From: Brachybacterium alimentarium
GTDB taxonomy: Bacteria > Actinomycetota > Actinomycetes > Actinomycetales > Dermabacteraceae
Direction: 5' to 3'
Length of the DNA stretch: 48,842 nt
NCBI RefSeq assembly: GCF_002332425.1
Contig: NZ_NRGS01000024.1
Span: forward strand, 1 to 48,842
This document shows, in pieces, positions 1 through 9,180 of this stretch. A program made the position numbers and the translations under genes. The notes under the pieces are model-generated. The model searched no databases and was not told the origin of the DNA. It worked only from the letters and a program-made list of their open reading frames with translations. The number at the start of each line of letters is the position of its first letter. The stretch's first letter is position 1.

Positions 1-23
1 TATTTTAGAGACATGCCCTAGTC

Positions 24-773
24 GTGCTTTCGCGCCGCAGTCTGCGCCACTCGTTCCGCGACCCCGAATCCGTGCTCATGGCCGTGCTGCTGCCGGCGAT
101 GATGATGCTGATCTTCGTGTACGTGCTCGGCGGAGCCATGAGCGTGGACGGCAGCCCGCCGGCGCGTGCCGACTACCTCTCCTACGTGCTGCCGGCGATC
201 GCGCTGACCACCGCGGGCTTCGGGGCCTCGTACACCGCGGTGGTCGTCAGCAACGACATGGCCACCGGGCTCATCGATCGACTTCGCACCATGCCGTTCC
301 CCGCCGTGACCGTACTGCTGGGACACGCCGTTGCCTCGATGGTCCGCAATCTGCTGGCCACCGCCGTGGTCGTCCTCATCGCCCTCGCCGTCGGGTTCCG
401 CAGCGACGCCTCGGCGCTCCAGCTGCTCGGATCACTTGGCCTGATCGCGCTGTGGATCCTCGTGATCACTCTGGTCTTCGCGACCCTCGGGATGCTCGCC
501 GGCTCCGCGGAGGCGGCCAGCGGGTACGGTTTTGTGCTGCTGTTCCTGCCCTACGTCTCCAGCGGATTCGCGCCAGTGGAGAGCATGCCGGGATGGCTGA
601 AGGGCTTCGCGGCCCATCAGCCGATGACCCCGCTGATCGACGCCTCCCGCGCCTTGATGAACGGGCAGGACGCCCGTGGCGATGCGCTCGTGGCGATCGG
701 GTGGTGCGCCGGGTTCATTCTGCTGGCGGTCGCGGTCGCCGCCTACGTGTTCCCCCGCCGCACGGCTCGCTGA
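24..773 (+). CDS. DrrB-type ABC-2 transporter permease, 5'-truncated
   Basis: Integral-membrane half of an ABC-2 exporter of the daunorubicin-resistance (DrrB) type, working with a separate ATPase to export drugs, lipids or peptides. About 249 residues are visible from the GTG at 24, with some six hydrophobic segments. The family-typical late segment with SSGFAPVESMPGWL and HQPMTPLIDASRALMNG is present. The reading frame is open from position 9, after an in-frame TAG at 6-8. The first residues (VLSRRSLRHSFRDPES) align with a point roughly 20-25 residues inside normal family members, so the N-terminus is missing. The first dozen bases are A/T-rich, unlike the rest. No ATPase gene precedes it in the window, but a DrrA-type ATPase lacking its C-terminal half lies at the far right end. 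The family call is firm; whether it is functional is doubtful. Confidence 0.82.
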   Translation: MLSRRSLRHSFRDPESVLMAVLLPAMMMLIFVYVLGGAMSVDGSPPARADYLSYVLPAIALTTAGFGASYTAVVVSNDMATGLIDRLRTMPFPAVTVLLGHAVASMVRNLLATAVVVLIALAVGFRSDASALQLLGSLGLIALWILVITLVFATLGMLAGSAEAASGYGFVLLFLPYVSSGFAPVESMPGWLKGFAAHQPMTPLIDASRALMNGQDARGDALVAIGWCAGFILLAVAVAAYVFPRRTAR

Positions 774-869
774 CCCGATCAGGGCCCCCGCCGGCCTAGT
801 ACCGGCGCTTCATCTGCGCCGTCGGCCGGAGGCCCCGAGGGGTGGGCATCGGCGCCGGCGGCCGGCTCG

Positions 870-935
870 GGACTCCGCAACGGCGGGTTCCGGACTTCGC
901 GATGGCGCGGTCAGGACTCCGCGGTGGCGCGCTCA
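870..935. repeat. 22-bp tandem repeat (3 units) spanning the ispH stop codon
   Basis: Units at 870-891, 892-913 and 914-935 each begin GGACT(C/T)CGC. The last two differ at only a few bases and both end in TCA. The ispH stop codon (TCA on the plus strand) is at 911-913, the end of the middle unit. One unit is therefore coding (…ERATAES) and the others lie in the 3' untranslated region. Confidence 0.85.
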
Positions 936-1915
936 CCCGTGGGCTTGGTGCGGTCATCGCTCGCGCCGCGCACCTTCATCTCCTGGCGGAGCTCGCGCGG
1001 GAGAGAGAACATGAGGTCCTCGGTGGCCGTGCGGACCGGCTTCACATCGCCGAATCCGCGTGCGGAGAGTTCGACCAGCAGGTCCTGCACGAGCACGTCC
1101 GGGACGGAGGCGCCGGAGGTGACGCCGACGGTCCCCACACCCTCGAACCACTCCTCGCGCAGCTCCGCGACGGAGTCGATGCGATGGGAACTCTTCGCTC
1201 CGGCTTCCAGCGCGACCTCCATCAGACGCACGGAGTTCGAGGAGTTCGGCGAACCCACCACCAGCACCAGATCCGCGTCCGGAGCGATCTTCTTGATCGC
1301 GACCTGACGATTCTGGGTGGCGTAGCAGATGTCGTCGCTGGGCGGCGCCTGCAGCGTCGGGAAGCGCTCGCGCAGACGATCCACGGTCTCCATGGTCTCG
1401 TCGACGCTGAGCGTGGTCTGCGAGAGCCACACGACCTTGTCGGGATCGCGCACGGTCACGTTGACGGCGTCGTCGGGCGAGTTGACGACCTGGATGTGCT
1501 CGGGCGCTTCGCCCGCCGTGCCCTCGACCTCTTCATGACCCTCGTGGCCCACCAGCAGGATGTCGTAGTCCTCGCGGGCGAAGCGCACCGCCTCCTTGTG
1601 GACCTTGGTCACCAGAGGGCACGTGGCGTCGATGGTGCGCAGGCTGCGCTGCTCGGCCATCTCGCGCACCTTCGGGGAGATGCCGTGGGCGGAGAAGATC
1701 ACGAGTGCCCCCTCGGGGACCTCGTCGACCTCGTCGACGAAGACGGCGCCCTGCTCGCGCAAGCGGTCGACGACGAACTTGTTGTGCACGATCTCGTGGC
1801 GCACGTACACGGTCTCGTCGAAATGCTCGAGGGCGCGTTCGACGGCGACCACAGCCCGGTCGACACCCGCGCAGTAGCCGCGCGGTTCGGCAAGAAGGAC
1901 GGTTCCGTTGCTCAC
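911..1915 (-). CDS. ispH: 4-hydroxy-3-methylbut-2-enyl diphosphate reductase IspH (LytB)
   Basis: Last enzyme of the non-mevalonate (MEP) pathway; reduces HMBPP to IPP and DMAPP with a 4Fe-4S cluster in the cytosol. The 334-residue product has the three cluster cysteines in their family contexts: GYCAG (Cys15), [11 protein letters not shown] (Cys99) and [10 protein letters not shown]. It also has the conserved histidines of HEIVHN and SAHG, and the late SNSVRL substrate-binding stretch. An in-frame ATG at 1975 would add about 20 poorly conserved residues. I prefer the GTG at 1915 because a TACGAT -10-like hexamer lies exactly six bases upstream, suggesting a leaderless mRNA, and because [17 protein letters not shown] matches usual N-termini. 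Divergent from xseA. Its stop codon lies inside a 22-bp tandem repeat. Confidence 0.95.
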   Translation of the reverse strand: MSNGTVLLAEPRGYCAGVDRAVVAVERALEHFDETVYVRHEIVHNKFVVDRLREQGAVFVDEVDEVPEGALVIFSAHGISPKVREMAEQRSLRTIDATCPLVTKVHKEAVRFAREDYDILLVGHEGHEEVEGTAGEAPEHIQVVNSPDDAVNVTVRDPDKVVWLSQTTLSVDETMETVDRLRERFPTLQAPPSDDICYATQNRQVAIKKIAPDADLVLVVGSPNSSNSVRLMEVALEAGAKSSHRIDSVAELREEWFEGVGTVGVTSGASVPDVLVQDLLVELSARGFGDVKPVRTATEDLMFSLPRELRQEMKVRGASDDRTKPTGERATAES

Positions 1916-1921
1916 GCCACC

Positions 1922-1927
1922 ATCGTA
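1922..1927 (-). promoter_or_regulatory. Putative -10 element of a leaderless ispH transcript
   Basis: On the minus strand TACGAT is followed by six bases and then the GTG at 1915. This is the spacing expected when transcription starts at the first base of the start codon. No convincing -35 box is visible. The same hexamer and spacing precede trhA. Confidence 0.5.
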
Positions 1928-2192
1928 GGAGGCGCCCGCTCCGGCACGGCAGTCCCGTGGCGCAAGACTCACCACACCTCCACAGGCTGCTCATCAGCGC
2001 AAGCGACCTGATGAGAGCAGTCCGGTCGATCGTGCTGGGGAGGGCGCCGCCGGCAGCGCAGGAGAGGGACAGACGAGGAGGGGCTGCAGAGGGAGCAGAG
2101 GCTGCGAGGAGATCTCTCCTCCCCATTCGGTCGTCATCCCCCGTGTCGGCGACTGCGAGCGAGCTGTCCCACCGTCGTGCCAGAGTGGCCCC

Positions 2193-3494
2193 ATGACCGA
2201 GACGACTCCCGAACAGGGCACCGGTGGGGCCCCGCAGCCGCGTCCGGCGCCTGCCGCCACTGCTGCCCAGACCACTGCGGAGAATCCCTGGCCGCTGCGG
2301 CAGCTGTCGGTGAAGGTCGGCGAATACGTGGCACGCATGTCCCCGCTCTGGGTCGAGGGACAGATCGTGCAGCTCAACCGCCGTCCCGGAGCCGGTCTCA
2401 GCTTCATGACCCTGCGTGACGTCGACGTGGACATGTCGTTCTCGGTCCCGATCCGTGAGCACGTGCTGCGCGGGCTGCCGACCGAGCCGGTCGCCGGGGC
2501 CCGCGTGGTGGTCCATGCCAAACCCACCTTCTGGACCAAGCGCGGCAGCCTTCAGCTCGAGGCCGATGACATCCGGCCAGTGGGCCTCGGCGAGCTGCTC
2601 GCCCAGCTCGAACAGCTCAAGCGGGTGCTGGCCGCCGAGGGGATCTTCGCCGCCTCCCGCAAGCAGGAACTCCCCTTCATGCCGCGCGTGGTGGGGCTGA
2701 TCTGCGGCCGGGAGTCCGCCGCGGAGCGCGATGTGGTGGTCAACGCCCGGCGGCGCTGGCCCGCTGTGCAGTTCGAGATCCGCGAGGTCGCCGTGCAGGG
2801 CACCAAGGCGGTGCGCGAGGTCTCCGCCGCCCTGCGAGAGCTCGACGATCACGAGGAGGTGGACGTCATCATCATCTCCCGCGGCGGCGGATCCCTCGAG
2901 GACCTGCTGCCGTTCTCCGACGAGCAGCTGACCCGCCTGGTCGCCGCAGCGACCACGCCCATCGTCTCCGCGATCGGCCATGAGGTCGACACACCGCTCA
3001 TCGACCTCGCCGCGGACGTGCGCGCTTCGACGCCCACCGACGCCGCCAAGCGCGTCGTGCCGGACATCCAGGCCGAGTTCGACCAGCTGGACCTGGGCCG
3101 TACCCGTCTGCGCTCGGCGATCCGCGCCCGGCTCGAGCGGGAGCAGTCCGCACTGGACGCGATGCGCTCACGCCCCGTCCTGGAGAATCCCGCGACCATT
3201 CTCAGCGGTCGGGCCGACGAGATCCGGTCCCGGATCGCGCTGGCTCGCACCCTGGTCGGCGCGCGTCTGGATCGGGCGGCCGACGAGGCCGATCATCTGG
3301 CTCGCCAGGTGCGCTCCCTCAGCCCGCTGGCAACCCTCGAGAGGGGGTACGCCGTGGTCCAGGCCCCTGACGGGACCATCATCCGCACCCCGGAGTCCTC
3401 TGCCGAGGGGGATCAGCTTTCCGTCCGGGTGGCGGGCGGCCGCTTCGGCGTCGTCCACGTCGACTCCGACCCGTACACCCCACCGACCACGTGA
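2193..3494 (+). CDS. xseA: Exodeoxyribonuclease VII large subunit XseA
   Basis: Catalytic large subunit of exonuclease VII, which with XseB degrades single-stranded DNA from both ends into oligonucleotides. The protein has 433 residues, normal for the family. After about 25 low-complexity residues comes an OB-fold nucleic-acid-binding domain (about 30-125), then the exonuclease VII core with VGLICGRESAAERDV, SRGGGSLEDLLPFSDE (from Ser229) and HEVDTPLIDLAADVRASTPT (from His263). A long helical stretch and ATLERGYAVV follow. The ATG at 2193 has no Shine-Dalgarno, but CAGAGT six bases upstream is a weak -10-like match. xseB follows on the same strand after 137 bp. Confidence 0.96.
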   Translation: MTETTPEQGTGGAPQPRPAPAATAAQTTAENPWPLRQLSVKVGEYVARMSPLWVEGQIVQLNRRPGAGLSFMTLRDVDVDMSFSVPIREHVLRGLPTEPVAGARVVVHAKPTFWTKRGSLQLEADDIRPVGLGELLAQLEQLKRVLAAEGIFAASRKQELPFMPRVVGLICGRESAAERDVVVNARRRWPAVQFEIREVAVQGTKAVREVSAALRELDDHEEVDVIIISRGGGSLEDLLPFSDEQLTRLVAAATTPIVSAIGHEVDTPLIDLAADVRASTPTDAAKRVVPDIQAEFDQLDLGRTRLRSAIRARLEREQSALDAMRSRPVLENPATILSGRADEIRSRIALARTLVGARLDRAADEADHLARQVRSLSPLATLERGYAVVQAPDGTIIRTPESSAEGDQLSVRVAGGRFGVVHVDSDPYTPPTT

Positions 3495-3631
3495 TCCCGC
3501 CGCGGGCCAGATCGTCCCGTTCGCCCTGGTCGCTCCGATCACTCTGATCGTCCTGAACGCCCTGCTCACCACTGATCAATCCTGATCGGGCTCATATCCC
3601 CCTGATCGTTCATCCCCACGAGGAGTCACCC

Positions 3632-3961
3632 ATGCCCCAGTCCCCCGCCGAGAGCTCCCCCGTCGACCCCGCAGACACCGTCGAAGCCGCCGACGCTGCG
3701 GGCAGCGCATCGACCACCCCTGAGGCCACCCCGGCCGAGGACGTGCAGCTGCCACCCGACATCGCCGAGCTGTCCTATGAAGCCGCTCGCGACCAGCTGG
3801 TGGAGGTGGTGCGCCGTCTGGAGTCGGGGCAGGGCGGGCTGGAGGACTCGATCGGACTGTGGGAGCGCGGCGAGATGCTCGCCCGTCGCTGCCAGCAGTG
3901 GCTCGACGGTGCGCGCGAACGCCTGGACGAGGCCGTCGGCGCCCGGCGTCAGGACGGCTGA
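3632..3961 (+). CDS. xseB: Exodeoxyribonuclease VII small subunit XseB
   Basis: Small helical subunit that assembles in several copies on XseA. The product has 109 residues. The first ~45 are Pro/Ala/Asp/Glu-rich and probably disordered. The remaining ~60 are the XseB domain: [20 protein letters not shown], then [31 protein letters not shown]. It starts at ATG 3632 behind a clear GAGGAG Shine-Dalgarno. The N-terminal extension is longer than in typical ~80-residue XseB. Placed directly after xseA, as is usual, and presumably co-transcribed or semi-independent. Confidence 0.93.
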   Translation: MPQSPAESSPVDPADTVEAADAAGSASTTPEATPAEDVQLPPDIAELSYEAARDQLVEVVRRLESGQGGLEDSIGLWERGEMLARRCQQWLDGARERLDEAVGARRQDG

Positions 3962-4041
3962 GCCTCCCGCTCCCGCCCGGCCCCTGGCCGCACGCACGTC
4001 ACTCCTGCGTGGGTCACGACCAGAACCGGATCATCCCTGCG

Positions 4042-4788
4042 TCACGCCTGGATGTCGGCGAGTGCGGCCTCGGTCAGCGACCTGATCTCCTCCGAGGAGA
4101 CCGCCCCGTACACCAGCAGACCGAAGTCCTCGCCTTCGCAGGAGATGCCCGTCTTCTCCGAGCCGTCCTCTCCACTGCGCAGAGCCTGGCACGGCACGCC
4201 CTGGAGGGTCAGCTCCTCCTCGACGAGCGTTCCCGGCAGCGCTGCGGACAGCATCGGGGCGCTCACGTCGGATTCCTCGATGAGCGTGACCAACGAGCTG
4301 TCGGGCGAGGTGTACTCCGCCTTCCACCGCGGGCTGTCTCCATCGGTGAAGCGCGCCGAGCGCTCGGCCCATCCGTCCTCCATCGTCGGCACCGCCACCG
4401 GGAAGTCCGCCACGGCCTGCGCGCGCTCGGCGCTGCCGGCGACGTCGACCTCGGAGTTCTCGAGCGTCTGGCGCTCATCCGTGCTGCCCACGCCGAAGAA
4501 CGCGATCCCGATGACCACGACCACCGCTATCGTCAGCGCGAGCGCCCACACCATGTTGCGCAGCACGGTGTTCTTCCTCGACGGGAGCTCATACGCCGAC
4601 TTGGGCTGCTGGGGGGCGAGCGCGGGCCCGTCGGCGGCACCGTCAGCGGAGGTAGCGGGCGCGGGGTCAGCACCGGGCGCATCAGCGGCGCGACCAGCGG
4701 GCGCGTCAGGGCTGGGGACACCAGCGGGCGCGTCAGGGCTGCGGTCACCAGCGGGCGCGTCGGGAGCGCGGTCATCAGGGGCGTGCAT
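4042..4788 (-). CDS. DUF4245 family membrane-anchored protein
   Basis: Actinobacterial protein of unknown function with 248 residues. It has an N-terminal cytoplasmic tail (1-75) rich in Pro-Asp-Ala-Gly and a single transmembrane helix (about 85-108, TVLRNMVWALALTIAVVVVI). An extracytoplasmic domain ends GVPCQALRSGEDGSEKTGISCEGEDFGLLVYG, with two cysteines that could pair. The start at 4788 is the first ATG before an unsupported upstream extension. The tail is encoded by a 27-bp tandem repeat (4693-4773) giving repeated PDAPAG. A DUF4245 member sits in the same neighbourhood near fumarase in mycobacteria (Rv1100, from memory). Convergent with xseB, divergent from the PfkB gene. Function unknown. 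Confidence 0.82.
   Translation of the reverse strand: MHAPDDRAPDAPAGDRSPDAPAGVPSPDAPAGRAADAPGADPAPATSADGAADGPALAPQQPKSAYELPSRKNTVLRNMVWALALTIAVVVVIGIAFFGVGSTDERQTLENSEVDVAGSAERAQAVADFPVAVPTMEDGWAERSARFTDGDSPRWKAEYTSPDSSLVTLIEESDVSAPMLSAALPGTLVEEELTLQGVPCQALRSGEDGSEKTGISCEGEDFGLLVYGAVSSEEIRSLTEAALADIQA
4693..4773. repeat. 27-bp in-frame tandem repeat, 3 units
   Basis: Three consecutive 27-bp units start ACCAGCGGGCGCGTC. Twenty-seven is a multiple of three, so each adds nine residues to the DUF4245 protein tail without shifting frame. Confidence 0.9.
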
Positions 4789-4944
4789 ACGGCTATTGTC
4801 CCCGGTGGCCCGTCGGCGCGCTCCCAGGGTGTCGGCGAGGGCACACCCGCCTCGCTGTCCGCACCCGGTGCCGCCCGTCGTGTTCGCGTGGCGTGCGCTC
4901 CATTCGCTCCGATCCGCCAAACCTGCGATGATCGGGAGGTGACC

Positions 4945-5850
4945 GTGAGAATCCTGATCGCCGGAGAAGCCCTCACCGATATCGTCATCGAAGCCGATGG
5001 CACTCGTCGTGAGCATCCAGGCGGATCCCCCCTGAACGTGGCCGTGGCGCTCAGCCGCCTCGGCCACGATGCCCACCTGCTCACCCGTATCGGCTCGGAT
5101 GCCCGAGGCGACGAGATCCGTGCCCACCTGGCCGAGTCCGGGGTCGTCCTGACGCCCGGCAGCTCGTTGGATCAGCCCACCTCCACCGCGGAGGCGACGC
5201 TGGACGCCCAAGGCGCGGCGACGTACACCTTCGACCTGGTCTGGGACCCTGACGCCTCGGGTCTGCCTGAGCAGGTCGACGCCGTGCATACCTCGTCGAT
5301 CGCAGCTGTCCAGGCCCCCGGCGCCTCGACCGTCGAGGACGTGCTGCGCCGCTACCGCGACCGCTCCACGATCAGCTACGACCCCAACGCCCGCCCCACC
5401 CTGATGGGCGACCCAGCCTCAGTGCGCGGGCTGATCGAGGCGAACATTGCTCTCAGCGACGTCGTGAAGGCGTCGGACGAGGACGTGGCCTGGCTGTACG
5501 GCACCGATGACGTCGAGGACGCCGTCGCCTCGTGGCTCGACCACGGACCGCTGCTGACCATCCTCACGCGCGGCAGCGAGGGAGCGGTCGCCTTCGCCCG
5601 CTCCGGCCGGGTGCAGGTCTCCCCCGTCGTCGTCGACGCAGTCGATTCCGTCGGTGCCGGGGACACCTTCTCCGCCGGTGTCCTCGACGCGCTCGCCGAC
5701 AAGAGCCTGCTCGGTGCGGAGCACCGTCTCGAGCTGGAGGCGATCCCGTCGAACGAAGTCGCCTCCGTGCTGCGGCGGGCCTCCGCACTGGCGGCGATCA
5801 CCGTCTCCCGAGCCGGCGCCAACCCCCCGTGGAGCCACGAGCTCGACTGA
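4945..5850 (+). CDS. PfkB-family carbohydrate kinase
   Basis: Ribokinase/fructokinase-superfamily sugar kinase that transfers phosphate from ATP to a sugar hydroxyl. The product has about 301 residues. The N-terminal GGSPLNVAVALSRLG signature and the C-terminal VDSVGAGDTFSAG signature are present, with Asp240 in GAGD as the probable catalytic base. The start is GTG 4945, five bases after GGGAGG; GTG 4939 is the alternative. The fructokinase group is likeliest from MRILIAGEALTDIV and overall length, but the substrate cannot be fixed. It lies between the DUF4245 gene and fumC, 111 bp upstream of fumC, with no obvious functional partner. Confidence 0.88.
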   Translation: MRILIAGEALTDIVIEADGTRREHPGGSPLNVAVALSRLGHDAHLLTRIGSDARGDEIRAHLAESGVVLTPGSSLDQPTSTAEATLDAQGAATYTFDLVWDPDASGLPEQVDAVHTSSIAAVQAPGASTVEDVLRRYRDRSTISYDPNARPTLMGDPASVRGLIEANIALSDVVKASDEDVAWLYGTDDVEDAVASWLDHGPLLTILTRGSEGAVAFARSGRVQVSPVVVDAVDSVGAGDTFSAGVLDALADKSLLGAEHRLELEAIPSNEVASVLRRASALAAITVSRAGANPPWSHELD

Positions 5851-5961
5851 GCAGCGGCTCGCTGAACCGCGACGCTCAGCCCGGCTCCTCGCCCACGCGG
5901 CCCGGCTCCCCTGCACGTTCCCAGCCCTCATCACCGCACGACAATTCCTCAGGAGGCATCA

Positions 5962-7374
5962 ATGTCAGAGCAGACCACGCCCTCGCAGGACGGCTACCGC
6001 ATCGAGCACGACACCATGGGCGAGGTGCGCGTCCCCGCCTCTGCGCTGTACCGAGCGCAGACCCAGCGCGCGGTCGAGAACTTCCCGATCTCCGGCCAGG
6101 GCCTGGAGCCCGCACACATCCACGCTCTCGCCGAGGTGAAGAAGGCCGCCGCCCGCGCCAACAAGGATCTCGGCGTGCTGGACGGCGCCATCGCCGACGC
6201 GATCGTCACCGCCGCCGACGCCGTCATCTCCGGTGAGCACGACCATCAGTTCCCGGTCGACACCTATCAGACCGGTTCCGGCACCAGCTCGAACATGAAC
6301 ATGAACGAGGTCCTCGCGACCCTCGCCTCCAGCAGCGATCTCGAGGTCCACCCCAACGACCATGTGAACTGCTCACAGTCCTCCAACGACGTCTTCCCCA
6401 CCTCCGTGCACGTCGCCGTCACCGGCGGCGTCGTCGAGAAGCTGCTGCCGGCGCTCGCCCACCTCGCCGAGTCGCTCGAGGCCAAGGCCGAGGCATGGAA
6501 GTCCGTCGTGAAGTCCGGCCGCACCCACCTCATGGACGCCACCCCGGTGACCCTCGGCCAGGAGTTCGGCGGCTACGCGGCCGCGATCCGCTACGGCATC
6601 GAGCGCGTCGAGGCCGCTCTGCCCCGCACGGCCGAGGTCCCCCAGGGCGGCACCGCCGTGGGCACCGGCATCAATACCCCGGTGGGCTTCCCGCAGAAGG
6701 TCATCGCGAACCTCGCCGAGCAGACCTCCCTGCCGCTGACCGAAGCCCGCAACCACTTCGAGGCCCAGTCCGCGCGGGACGGCCTGGTCGAGATGTCCGG
6801 CGCGCTGCGCACGATCGCCGTGTCCGTCACGAAGATCTGCAACGACCTGCGCTGGATGGGCTCGGGCCCCAACACCGGTCTCGGCGAGATCGCGATCCCC
6901 GACCTGCAGCCCGGCTCCTCGATCATGCCCGGCAAGGTGAACCCGGTGGTCCCGGAGGCCGTGCTCATGGTGTGCGCGAAGATCGTGGGCAACGACGCCG
7001 CCATCGCCTGGGGCGGTGCGCAGGGCGCCTTCGAGCTCAACGTCCAGATCCCGCTGATGGGCACGAGCCTGCTGGAGTCGATCCGTCTGCTCGCCAACGC
7101 CTCCACGGTGCTGGCCGACAAGACCGTCGACGGTCTTGTCGCCAACGAGGAGAAGGCTCGCTTCTACGCCGAGGCCTCTCCCTCGATCGTGACCCCGCTG
7201 AACAAGATCATCGGCTACGAGAGCGCCGCCAAGATCGCCAAGCACGCCGTCGCAGAGCGCATCCCCGTGCGCGACGCCGTCATCGCGCTGGGCTTCGTCG
7301 AGCGCGGCGAGCTCACCGAGGAGCAGCTCGATTCCGCCCTGGACGTGCTCTCGATGACTGCACCGAAGGCCTGA
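5962..7374 (+). CDS. fumC: Class II fumarate hydratase FumC
   Basis: Interconverts fumarate and malate in the TCA cycle; an oxygen-stable, iron-free homotetramer. The 470-residue protein aligns throughout with the fumarase/aspartase superfamily: [31 protein letters not shown] (catalytic His region), and the signature loop [11 protein letters not shown] starting at residue 318 with the catalytic Ser. ATG 5962 follows a strong AGGAGG. FumC rather than aspartase is supported by the actinobacterial gene order beside DUF4245 and phoH genes and by PNTGLGEI. It is monocistronic; a repeat-rich convergent gap follows. Confidence 0.96.
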   Translation: MSEQTTPSQDGYRIEHDTMGEVRVPASALYRAQTQRAVENFPISGQGLEPAHIHALAEVKKAAARANKDLGVLDGAIADAIVTAADAVISGEHDHQFPVDTYQTGSGTSSNMNMNEVLATLASSSDLEVHPNDHVNCSQSSNDVFPTSVHVAVTGGVVEKLLPALAHLAESLEAKAEAWKSVVKSGRTHLMDATPVTLGQEFGGYAAAIRYGIERVEAALPRTAEVPQGGTAVGTGINTPVGFPQKVIANLAEQTSLPLTEARNHFEAQSARDGLVEMSGALRTIAVSVTKICNDLRWMGSGPNTGLGEIAIPDLQPGSSIMPGKVNPVVPEAVLMVCAKIVGNDAAIAWGGAQGAFELNVQIPLMGTSLLESIRLLANASTVLADKTVDGLVANEEKARFYAEASPSIVTPLNKIIGYESAAKIAKHAVAERIPVRDAVIALGFVERGELTEEQLDSALDVLSMTAPKA

Positions 7375-7480
7375 TCAGGCGGCTGGCCGCGCGGTCGGCT
7401 GACCGTACGCGCAGCCACCGCGCGGAGGTGCGGCGCGGCCACCCTCGCAGGGGCCGCCCATCGGTAGGGCTGCCCTCCGG

Positions 7481-7544
7481 GTAGCAGCCCTTCCGGGTAG
7501 CCGCCCCGCCGAGTAGCAGCCCTTCCGGGTAGCCGCCCCGCCGT
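7481..7544. repeat. 32-bp direct tandem duplication
   Basis: Two adjacent 32-bp units (7481-7512 and 7513-7544), both beginning GTAGCAGCCCTTCCGGGTAG and identical as read. A related CGGGTAG core also occurs just upstream. Non-coding, downstream of fumC. Confidence 0.9.
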
Positions 7545-7583
7545 GTAGCGGTCGCTCGAGCAGCACGCCATGGCCCATGTCTT

Positions 7584-7645
7584 GGACGGGCCGCTGGTGA
7601 CGAGCACTGGCGATATCGCCAGACCACCTCACCAGCGGCCCGTCC
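7584..7645. repeat. 62-bp nested palindromic element, copy A
   Basis: The outer arms 7584-7600 (GGACGGGCCGCTGGTGA) and 7629-7645 are a perfect 17-bp inverted repeat. The inner 7607-7622 (CTGGCGATATCGCCAG) is a perfect 16-bp palindrome. Six-base spacers lie on each side, so the element is symmetric about one centre. A 49-bp core (7596-7644) recurs exactly at 9198-9246. It could act as a terminator for the convergent genes, a protein-binding site or a small mobile palindrome. Confidence 0.9.
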
Positions 7646-7897
7646 GTGACACGTGGCCGGGGATTCCCCCACCACGGCACACCCGCACGAGGCCCAACAC
7701 CGACACGCGTCTGGCGATCGTCAGCCCACGCCTCACGTGCCCTCGCACTCGCACTCGCACTCGACGCAGTCGTGTAGGCGGGGTCAAGCGGGCCAGGCGC
7801 AGCCAGGTCAGCCAGCTGGGGCCGGGCGGGCCAGACGTGTTCAGGCGGGACAGACGGGGCCAGCCATGTTCAGGCGGGCCAGACGGGCCAGGCGAGG

Positions 7898-8818
7898 TCA
7901 GGCGGGCAGAGCACGGCGGTGCTCCCGCCGATGAAGCATGGTCAGCAGCGTCTGCTCGGTCACGGCCCACTCGAGGAACACCTGCTCCCAGGTCAGCCTT
8001 GTGACGCGGTAGCCGCGCGATGCCAGGGCCAGATCTCGACGACGGTCCTCACGATACTGATCGGGCGCATCGTGGAACTGGCGGCTGTCGCATTCGATCA
8101 CCCAATTGGTCCCCACCAGCAGGTCGACCCGGGTGTCGGGAAGCAGCTGCACCTGACTGCGGACCCGTACGCGGAGCCCCTCCAGCCACCAGCGCACCGC
8201 GGTCTCGGTGCCGGACTGCGCATCGGAACGCACACGAGACAGCGGGGTCCGAAACCGTTCCGGAAGCCCGGCCAGGAGGGCCTCGAGCTCCGGCCTGTGC
8301 AGAGCACTCTTGTTGAGAGCGGACTCGATGAGGATGGCCGCCTTGACCGTGGGCAGACAGCGGGCTGCATGGTCCAGCGTCTGCATGATGCCGGGAACGG
8401 GGTCCGTTCCAGGCCAGGCGCGCATCCGTGGACCATGGAACACGAGAGGCTGAAGCCGGCTGCGCGGCCACCCGTTGTCGGGTTCAGGGAACGGAACGAG
8501 CTCGTTCGTCATGGGGTCGACCCAGCGCCGCAGAGGGAGCATATGTGGCCCCGGCTCCGGAGCGTCAATGACGCGAGGCCGATACACATGGACTCCGCTC
8601 CCCCGCGGAATCCACAGGCCATGAAGCGCTGCCGCGTCGAGACACGTGGGCCGCACACCCTGCTCGAGCAGCGCCACCAGATCTGCCGGCGCTTCCGGGG
8701 TCACATACCACTGGCCTGCCGAGCGGATCGCTCCCTCGCGCAGCCACGTTCGACGGCGGCTCAGATCAGGCTTGATCCGCGACAGCTCTGTCTTGAGAAG
8801 GACCCCGGGGATCTGCAT
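7898..8818 (-). CDS. DUF559 (Vsr-like PD-(D/E)XK) domain protein with AbiEi-like N-terminal region
   Basis: About 306 residues. The C-terminal ~95 residues form a DUF559 domain, related to very-short-patch-repair endonucleases: VDLLVGTNWVIECDSRQFHDAP followed by QYREDRRRDLALASRGYRVTRLTWEQV, with Asp and Glu-x-Asp as probable metal ligands. The N-terminal part (LKTELSRIKPDLSRRRTWLREGAIRSAGQWYVTP) looks like the winged-helix 'type IV TA antitoxin AbiEi' segment common in actinobacterial proteins of this class. ATG 8818 is the first plausible start; longer frames run into heptamer repeats at 9043-9098. The role is unknown; such proteins are often lone accessory genes. The composition is slightly less extreme than that of its neighbours, and a palindrome copy flanks it on each side. 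Confidence 0.72.
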   Translation of the reverse strand: MQIPGVLLKTELSRIKPDLSRRRTWLREGAIRSAGQWYVTPEAPADLVALLEQGVRPTCLDAAALHGLWIPRGSGVHVYRPRVIDAPEPGPHMLPLRRWVDPMTNELVPFPEPDNGWPRSRLQPLVFHGPRMRAWPGTDPVPGIMQTLDHAARCLPTVKAAILIESALNKSALHRPELEALLAGLPERFRTPLSRVRSDAQSGTETAVRWWLEGLRVRVRSQVQLLPDTRVDLLVGTNWVIECDSRQFHDAPDQYREDRRRDLALASRGYRVTRLTWEQVFLEWAVTEQTLLTMLHRREHRRALPA

Positions 8819-9042
8819 ACGGTGATCTGACCAGACCTGGAGACCCTCCCGGAGGGGAGAATCGTCGATGTGGATGGCGCAGCATTGGGGAGGACGCGTC
8901 CCGGACGAGTTGAGCCCACCCGAAGATGGTCCGCCGTGCTCTGAACCCGGACCTACTCGGGGCTCCTGCCCGCCCTGTCGCTCGTCGCCAGACTTCCCGT
9001 GTCCCGCACCCGGAACCCTGTCCAGCGCTAGGCATCCCGCGC

Positions 9043-9098
9043 CGGCACTCGGCACTCGGCACGCGGCACGCGGCACGCGGCACGCGGCACGCGGCACG
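9043..9098. repeat. Heptamer tandem array CGGCAC(G/T), 8 units
   Basis: Eight uninterrupted 7-bp units: two CGGCACT then six CGGCACG. Seven is not a multiple of three, which argues against a coding role. A clear slippage-prone microsatellite upstream of the DUF559 gene. Confidence 0.95.
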
Positions 9099-9180
9099 GA
9101 ACATGGGGACCCCGGCAAGGATCTCGGTCTCGGTCTCGCACACAGGGCACAGGGCACGAGCACGAGCACGACGGGCCGAT

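Larger units (their letters stand above)
7375..7897. other. Convergent intergenic gap with repeats, no gene seen
   Basis: The 523 bp between fumC and the DUF559 gene hold a 32-bp tandem duplication (7481-7544), a 62-bp nested palindrome (7584-7645) and short repeats such as CACTCG and GGCGGGCCAGAC near 7740-7900. Open frames here are low-complexity and lack ribosome-binding sites; I do not call them. Confidence 0.7.

Noticed and set aside
1916..1975. Upstream ATG start for ispH at 1975
   Set aside because: The extra 20 residues are not conserved, and the GTG at 1915 has a -10 element at leaderless spacing.
7570..8004. Small frames in the fumC-DUF559 gap
   Set aside because: Low-complexity Arg/Pro/Ala-rich, overlapping the palindrome and repeats, with no Shine-Dalgarno or family resemblance.
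9043..9098. Possible CRISPR-like array
   Set aside because: Units are contiguous 7-mers without spacers; other arrays in the window likewise lack spacers and cas genes.
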